Shown here: in pieces, positions 57,870 through 64,000 of the stretch
How the letters are laid out: the number at the start of each line of letters is the position of its first letter
Numbering within the stretch: the stretch's first letter is position 1
Assembly: GCA_026182355.1 (NCBI GenBank)
Contig: JAPFBL010000036.1
Span: 496,001-560,000 of the forward strand
Direction of reading: 5' to 3'
Source: Hermatobates lingyangjiaoensis
Lineage: Eukaryota; Arthropoda; Insecta; Hemiptera; Hermatobatidae
Length of the DNA: 64,000 nucleotides
The notes under the pieces: model-generated
Told to the model about the DNA's origin: nothing
The model's input: the letters and a program-made list of their open reading frames with translations, nothing else
Databases searched by the model: none
Program-made: the position numbers and the translations under genes

Positions 57870-59700
57870 GACCTCCTTTTACATACGAATTAACGCAAAG
57901 TGATTTCTCAAGAACTTCAAAATGTTTCTACTTTTGTCAGAAAAATGTCACAAAATGGTAAAAAAAAATATCAAATTCATGGAATCACAGAAGAAGTAGC
58001 ATCAAATAAATATTCGTTTTATAATATAGAACAAAATAGTTCATTTTCCTCATTTATAGCTATATTGTCCTTTGCGATAATTATAATTTAAAACATTTGT
58101 TTTATAAATGGTTAATTTTATGTTTTAATTTTTTTAGGGAATTTTTCAGAAATTGAGTTATTCTTTAATTAGCCATTTGGTGTTTTAAAACATTTTTTGA
58201 AATAATAAAACGTACCACAACGGCTATGCTAATTTCAATAGGTAGCCACATTAAAATAAATCAATTATTTAACATGCTTTCCCATTATTTATGATAATGA
58301 GTTTATTTATAGTAATGTAGATTGTAGAGCTGTCCAGGTTATCTTCAATTCGATTTTGATTCAATAAGGGACCAAAATATACCCACTATGTAATAAAGTT
58401 AAACACTTTTTTGATCACTACAAACTCATTTATAAGAAAATATTATTTTAGAAAAATAAATAAATAATGGAATTAAGGACCTTTGGTTTGTGGTTGTTTC
58501 AAGAGAACGCATGCTTTTGAACACTATATCATTAGATATGAAATCTTGCACACGCCATATGTCAAGAAAATCATAATGCTCAATTATATACGATCTCAGG
58601 AATCGTTAACGATACACTGTCTACAATTCTTGTAAATATTACAATATTCAGTAGGAGTTATGAGTCGATTGTTTTATAATCAGTTTCATAAAATAAAAAT
58701 TTATAAATCATTCCTTTTAAAATAACTCAAGTTAGTTCTCATGTACATATTTTACTTACTATTGTCTTATATTTTTTTTTATTAAAATATTACACCCATC
58801 TAACTACTCTTTTGTGCATAGATTAAACAATGTGTATTTACTTATTTGTATGATAATTTTTTTTTTATTAGTGTACTGACAGTCAGATGTAATGACTTTC
58901 AAATTGATTAATATCAATAAATGAACAATAACTAAAACAGGTGAAGTTGAATTAGACATGTGACTGCAATATAGAGAGGTAAGTTACTGTTTAAGGATCG
59001 ATTAGATTGTTCCCCACGTGATGCAGAGGTCTCGATCACCCCATCCCACGACACTCTCAGCATTATTGACCACTCCAAAGCCTCTGTCACGTCTCAACAC
59101 TTTCTGTCTTCCAATCCTCCATTCCCCATCATTATTCACACATGTTGTGTTCAACTTATTAAAACAATCCTTCCTTTTATTCTCTTTAATTTCACTTAGC
59201 CATATATCAAGTTACGTAATAGATTTCCACTCTTAACATCTGCCAACTCTCCATTTATTTCGCTAATTAATCATTGTTCCCTTAGAAATAAATTACAGTT
59301 TCAAAATTGCTCTGAGATGTTGGATTAAGAATCGGTCTAATACAGGAGGGTAATATTTCATTGGTTAGATATAGTGCCTAGGCACCTCTTCCTCGTAGGC
59401 TTATTTAAAAACCCACCGTAAAATCATGCTATTTATTTTATTTTATTTTTACCACAAATTATAATTTATTAATTCGATAAAAAGCATTGCACCAATCTTT
59501 TTCTCTCTCTAGCGATAAATAATTAAATTGGTTAAAACATAATTTAGATATAAAATTCAAAGAAGTTTCAAAAAAGCCGTAAATTTCAAAGTTACAGAAA
59601 AATTTTTTTATTTTATTCATACAATTTATTTTTAGGGAAACAACTAAATGTCGAGAATTTGACAAAGTAATGACTTTTTTATTACGAGTATATAAAAAAA
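57870..59700. other. AT-rich gene-free stretch
   Basis: No feature recognised; a C-rich patch at 59010-59120 is unassigned. Confidence 0.45.
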
Positions 59701-59722
59701 AATCAGGATGGCTTGCACTCAC

Positions 59723-59910
59723 ATGTCTTTTTTTTTATTTATTGTTTAAACCGATACCTTAGCCGGTGATAACGTCAGCCGTATACCGGCTTTTTATTTA
59801 CTCAGATTTATTCATCTCCCACGTGAATAAATGGAGGGCCAGGTGGGTTATCGAACCCAGGACTACCAGCCCAGAGGCGAGTACTTTAGCCACTGACCTA
59901 ACCTGATCCA
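59723..59910 (-). mobile_element. tRNA-derived SINE with 9-bp target duplication
   Basis: Read on the minus strand from 59910, GGTTAGGTCAGTGGCTAAAG is the A-box region and CCTGGGTTCGATAACCCA the T-arm/B-box region of a tRNA-related head. A body of about 110 bp follows, with a GCCGGTATACGGC hairpin, then an A-rich tail (AATAAATAAAAAAAAA). TGCACTCAC occurs on both sides (59714-59722 and 59911-59919) as the target duplication. No coding capacity, as expected for a Pol III-transcribed SINE moved by LINE proteins. Confidence 0.85.
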
Positions 59911-59924
59911 TGCACTCACCTTTA

Positions 59925-61430
59925 CTTTAAGGAAATATAATATCAAAACTGCTATAACCTCAGAAAGTTATAGGACCGTTTTAGGTGGACTTATATCAAG
60001 GCTTGGATGGGAGTTATACTGCATAATTTAAACTAATCTTTTTCTAAGAACAAAGTCTTAGAATCCTATGCGTAGCATAACCTTCATTATGCATAGTATT
60101 GGGTGTGTCTTAAGCAACTAACCACACAAGTACATCTCCCTGATGACAGTCAGTCGTGTTCACAGTTTTCGTTGAGACAGACCCCATACTTACACTAATC
60201 ACTCTTCTATTATGTTAATGCATCCATTTTGTAGATCTTAGATTAAATCTTCTATATATTAGTAATGATTCATCTATTCCAATAAGTCTATATCCAATAA
60301 GCAGACCAGAGTAAATCCATTTAGACTTAAAAATTTCTTTATTTTATTAATCAAAAATGTTGGAACTGATTCTGTCTATTTACCTTCGTAATAGGTAATT
60401 TGTCCCTTATAAAGCTTTATGTTTGCTTCAATTCTCCTATTACTATGAATGAACTATGATATGGCTATATATAGTAAGATATTTTTTTGAATGTAACTCG
60501 TCCAATATTTTCATAATGATTTGGTAAAGAATATTTGATGGTTGATCAATCACCATAACACTGAAATAAATAGAAATAATTGTCGTTTTAACATAAACAA
60601 CCAAAAACTTGTATTCCCGTTCTCTAATATTACCAAAAAACAATGGGATGATTATGCACCCCTTAGTAAACAAATGCATTTAGAAAAGTAAGGACAATTT
60701 TAATGTCCAAACATATTTTTCTTATCACATAATATCTTTCAAATTGCTTCTATTAAATCTTAAAACAAGAATTATAATTTACTGGATTCTGTTGAAAAAT
60801 ATCTAATTATTCTAAACAAATCCGACAAGTACAGAAGGTAAATCATTATTCTAAGTTGGAATTAGTTTTTTATAGCTACATTTTTTTTTGTGATGATCAT
60901 AATTTCAGAAACATTTTCTTTATAGATTACCAACTTTTAGTTGATTTTTTTTCAAAATTACATTTTTCAATTATTTGTTGTTTAACATAAAAAAAAATCT
61001 CAAATTATATAAAATACTATGATGCCTTGTTCTAACTAAGTAATATCGATAAACATATATTCAGTTCATCTTCGTTAAGTATCCTTTTCTTGTGTGATAA
61101 TTTCATAACGCTCTGTCAACAGCATGACCCTTCTCGTCCCCACCAACTTCTATAATCAGTCAGAAGTCAAAAATTTTACATTTTATTGTAAAACTGACCT
61201 TACCGATTACTGAGTTGTTCTGAATTTTTTTCAGGTTAATGCTATTGTCAGTTCTATAATAATCCCAGTTTCAATAGTGTATAGTTTAAATAGGAAAAAA
61301 AAATATTGTCCGTGAATACATTATAGGCAAAAGAGAGACTCTACCACTATGCAATATTTCTTAAAAACAATAAGACACATCTACATTATATAATAATTTT
61401 TCTTAAAATAAATATTTTATCCATCAAAGG
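59925..61430. other. AT-rich gene-free stretch
   Basis: Nothing recognised. Confidence 0.5.
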
Positions 61431-61439
61431 CTACTAGCA

Positions 61440-61605
61440 TGCTTACAATTGGTGTAAACGCACACAGGCAGATGGAGAGAGAGAGAGACAGAGAGAGATT
61501 ATCGACAAAACGTCAAAACAGCACTTGGGGAGGCTCAAAACATGTAAATCCGTCAAAACTCAATTTCAGTTTTTTTTTTATGACTTCAATGCTTTACTTA
61601 AGCAA
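61440..61605 (-). repeat. Repeat family F, copy in reverse
   Basis: The minus strand contains GAGTTTTGACGGATTTACATGTTTTGAG, parallel to GATTTTGACGGAATACATGTTTTGAG at 48551 onward, followed by a CT-rich run where other copies have GT. Confidence 0.5.
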
Positions 61606-61979
61606 TAACAAACAATATTTCCTAGCTATTAACAAATGGTGACAACCTTGTAGGATGCGCTCTCATTTTAGCCATACCACTATGGTAGTCATGACAGAGA
61701 ATGAGTTCTGAATGTTAACTTTATCAAAGATAGCCGAAAACAATAAGGTATTGCAAAAAATCATAAAAACTAATCAAAAGTAATTTGCTATGGATGACAC
61801 TCTTCAAAGGATTATTAACAATAAGTCAATGGAGATTCAAATTTAATAGAGCAAGATTTACATAAAACATGTGAGTTGTTCGGTATAAATAAGACGTACT
61901 TAACTGCGGTTTATTATAAACACCGCATAATATTATATATGGTAGTAACAGAATTAGGTTTGGTCATGTATTTTGCTAG

Positions 61980-62235
61980 GTAAAGTATGATGATCATGAA
62001 AAAGTTTATATAAAGATTTGGATTGTGTGTGTTTGGATGGTGAGTGGGTATCAAAAAGATTGTGACAACAATGCAAGCCACACTGACCTGCTAGATCAAG
62101 TAGATATTTTACCTTGAATTAGCCCCTGAAGCGAATATGTACCCCACTGTTTTAGTGCAATATTATCTAATTGAAAAGTTCCATTTTTTGACAAAATGTG
62201 ATTTTAGACATTTTCATTTTCAAAAGGTATAATCC
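61980..62235 (+). repeat. Repeat family F, 3' part
   Basis: Shares GATGATCATGAAAAAG, the GTGTGTGTTTGGATGGTGAG run and GATCAAGTAGATATTTTACC with the copy at 48515. Confidence 0.5.
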
Positions 62236-62270
62236 TTGAGTGCTGACAGCAACAACTATAAAAATATTAT

Positions 62271-62547
62271 GTTCAAAGAAGGGGTTCTTGAGGATTTTGG
62301 TCATAAAGAAAATCAAACTCCTGTTTGTACTCCAACGTTTCGCCAAAAATTGTTTGGCATTTTCAAGGCTTGTTTCTGAGGAAAAACACTATTTAACAGT
62401 CCATGCCTTTATCTACCAGCATCATAACAGATACGAATCAAGAAAGAAGCCTTGAAAATGACAAACAATTTTTGGCGAAACGTCGGAGTACAAACAGGAG
62501 TTTAATTTTCTTTATGACCAAAATCCTCAAGAACCCCTTCTTTGAAC
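62271..62547. mobile_element. Fold-back repeat, family E copy 2, hammerhead-like
   Basis: Arms 62271-62377 and 62443-62547 are almost perfect complements, starting GTTCAAAGAAGGGGTTCTTG. The plus strand at 62449-62487 reads GCC, TTGAAAA, T, stem II (GACAAAC… with TTTGGC), GAA, the palindrome ACGT, C, GG. It matches the unit beside the RT block at 14742. Unlike most fold-backs here it has no TA tract next to it. Confidence 0.7.
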
Positions 62548-62559
62548 TTGATAAATCAG

Positions 62560-63630
62560 TGGTCCAGAAGTTATATCAATATGAAAACATTTAGAGTTTT
62601 ACCTTAGTTAATTAAGAAAAAGGCCAGGTCAGTTTTTTGATCAATTGAAAAACTTCTTACTTATGAATGTTTCTCGATATTATACAGGTCACACCGCATA
62701 TATATTCTCTGATCTATAATCAGAGAATTGCAACCATACTATATGAATTATGAAGAACAGTTGAGTTGGTAAAATAAGTATTTTTTTAAAATACACATGT
62801 TAACTAAACTAAATCTTATATAAGAAGATAACCATATATATGTGGTAACGAGTTAGTTAATGATCACAAAAACAGGTTTTACCAGGATGATTTGTTTTAT
62901 TATTATTTTGTTTTCATATAATCGTTTAATTTTGAAATTAAAAAATTAAATTAATAAAAATTTAATCATTCTACGTTAATTTCTACAAAGATTTTATTTG
63001 ATCACATAATTTTATTTAAAAAAAACTTATTATGTATGAGCTATATTACTGTTTTATATATTTCAAATTCACGTGGAAATTTTTTTTAATAATACTATGA
63101 GGTTTGTAAAACATTATAATTAATTATGTTATACTAATTTAAGATAATATTAATTAACAAAAAGATTGTTTTCATATGATTAAGCATTATTCTTGATTAA
63201 GGAAAATTAATAGTTGTGAATTAATTTGATCAATGAGGTAACTTAAATTAAATTGACCCTATAATTTTCTCTTTATGAATATTTACCTTGTTTTATTGAT
63301 AAACAGGGTTTACATTGTTTGATGAATGTGCAAAGTTATAAATATTTTTTTGAAAAATTTAACGAAAGAACTTTGATCTAAGAGGGAATAATTTAGGATT
63401 AAGTGTTATTTATTTCCCACTTTTTGGCTAGCAATAATTTAAAAACCTTTGTCCCTTGTATTAATCATTTCTCCTTCAGTATTTGGAAGTGGCTTCAAAT
63501 CATGTTTTAGAAACTTCGGTCTATTTAAAATCTCTCTTTTATAATAATCCTTCTACTTTTAAGTTATTTTCATATGTGATCTATTCTCATTGTAATAATT
63601 TATTTTATATGTATATCATTATTTATTGTC
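62560..63630. other. AT-rich gene-free stretch
   Basis: Nothing recognised. Confidence 0.5.
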
Positions 63631-63637
63631 CTATAAC

Positions 63638-63746
63638 AAGATTTTACAATAAACATGTAAAATAAAAATCAACATCTAAATCACATGAAATAATCAGAAA
63701 AATGACTAAGATCTTTCAACCAAAGAAGCAGACTTCGTCAGAGACC
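63638..63746 (-). mobile_element. Family A repeat copy 9, single arm, with upstream flank
   Basis: Contains the tail (AAGATTTTACAATAAACATG), then ATCAACATCTAAATCACATG, AAGATCTTTCAACC and AGACTTCGTCAGAGAC, the reverse complement of the family-A hammerhead-like unit. The sequence to the window end is GC-richer and purine-rich and, by its position, may be the PLE DNA that normally lies upstream of this unit. Confidence 0.55.
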
Positions 63747-64000
63747 AACTGATGCTGATGCAAGTAATCTTGTGGGAGGTAAGAGACAAGAGAGGTATTT
63801 TAAAGTGCAGAAAAGAGAGTAAAGGGCTGGGAAGGTAAGTCAGGGTAAACAAAGGAGTTAGGGAAGTACTGAAAAGGGCAATAGCTTTATCTACGAGGGT
63901 AGACAGCTAGCAGATAGTTAATTTCTCATTTTTTCCTGAACTAAACACCTCTCTTGCCTCCTATTCTTCTCAACCCCACACAATAGAAGTTCTAACATCA

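Overview
This is eukaryotic, AT-rich, non-coding DNA from an animal genome. I found no intact protein-coding gene, rRNA gene or CRISPR array. Nearly everything recognisable is a transposable element or a fragment of one. The mix (Penelope-like retroelements, hAT miniature elements, a Helitron relic, LINE relics with RNase H, a tRNA-derived SINE, a miniature LTR element, and long TA, GT and CT microsatellites) suggests an invertebrate metazoan such as a mollusc or arthropod. The sequence alone does not fix the taxon. Most open reading frames of 60-150 codons here are chance frames in AT-rich DNA or translations of TA, GT or CT repeats.

The dominant theme is a population of Penelope-like elements (PLEs). 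Coding debris of three kinds can be read: N-terminal blocks (18.29, 20.58, 27.19, 34.4 and 45.3 kb, and 13.05 kb on the minus strand), a reverse transcriptase block ending in an HLDD-type catalytic box (14.24-14.73 kb), and GIY-YIG-type endonuclease C-termini (5.58, 6.5, 12.6, 13.3 and 46.2 kb). Scattered among them are about 20 fold-back or single-arm repeats, almost all joined to TA tracts. Across at least seven families that share little primary sequence, these repeats carry the same RNA plan: a CTGANGA-like box, a stem II, GAA plus a palindrome of 4 or 6 bases, one H nucleotide, then the complement of the bases before the box. That is the plan of the minimal type I hammerhead ribozymes known from PLE flanking repeats. 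In several places the hammerhead-like unit lies downstream of an endonuclease or RT block in the same orientation, as expected for PLE terminal repeats.

Layout. 1-5.5 kb: AT-rich DNA with one complete hAT miniature element (0.98-1.30 kb). 5.5-6.6 kb: PLE cluster. 8.64-9.24 kb: GC-richer block with LTR-like signals. 12.2-16.4 kb: dense PLE, fold-back and TA cluster. 18.3-21.0 kb: PLE fragments and microsatellites. 22.5-23.5 kb: LINE relic followed by a perfect 108-bp inverted repeat. 27.2-28.1 kb: PLE fragments. 33.5-38.2 kb: second dense fold-back cluster, including a 136-bp palindrome with no spacer. 40.2-40.8 kb: hAT-like element with TIRs and an internal CT/CA microsatellite. 41.7-44.7 kb: an unnamed old repeat family and an exon-like block of unknown identity. 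45.1-46.4 kb: third PLE cluster. 47.5-48.1 kb: LINE RNase H relic. 49.8-50.5 kb: Helitron helicase relic with a candidate 3' end. 56.5-57.9 kb: miniature LTR retrotransposon with a 31-bp tandem repeat inside. 59.7-59.9 kb: SINE with a target-site duplication. 61.4-62.6 kb: old repeats and another fold-back PLE piece. 63.6 kb to the end: the start of another PLE piece.

The elements do not form a pathway. They record repeated insertion, mostly of one retroelement superfamily with self-cleaving-RNA-like termini, into or next to TA microsatellites.
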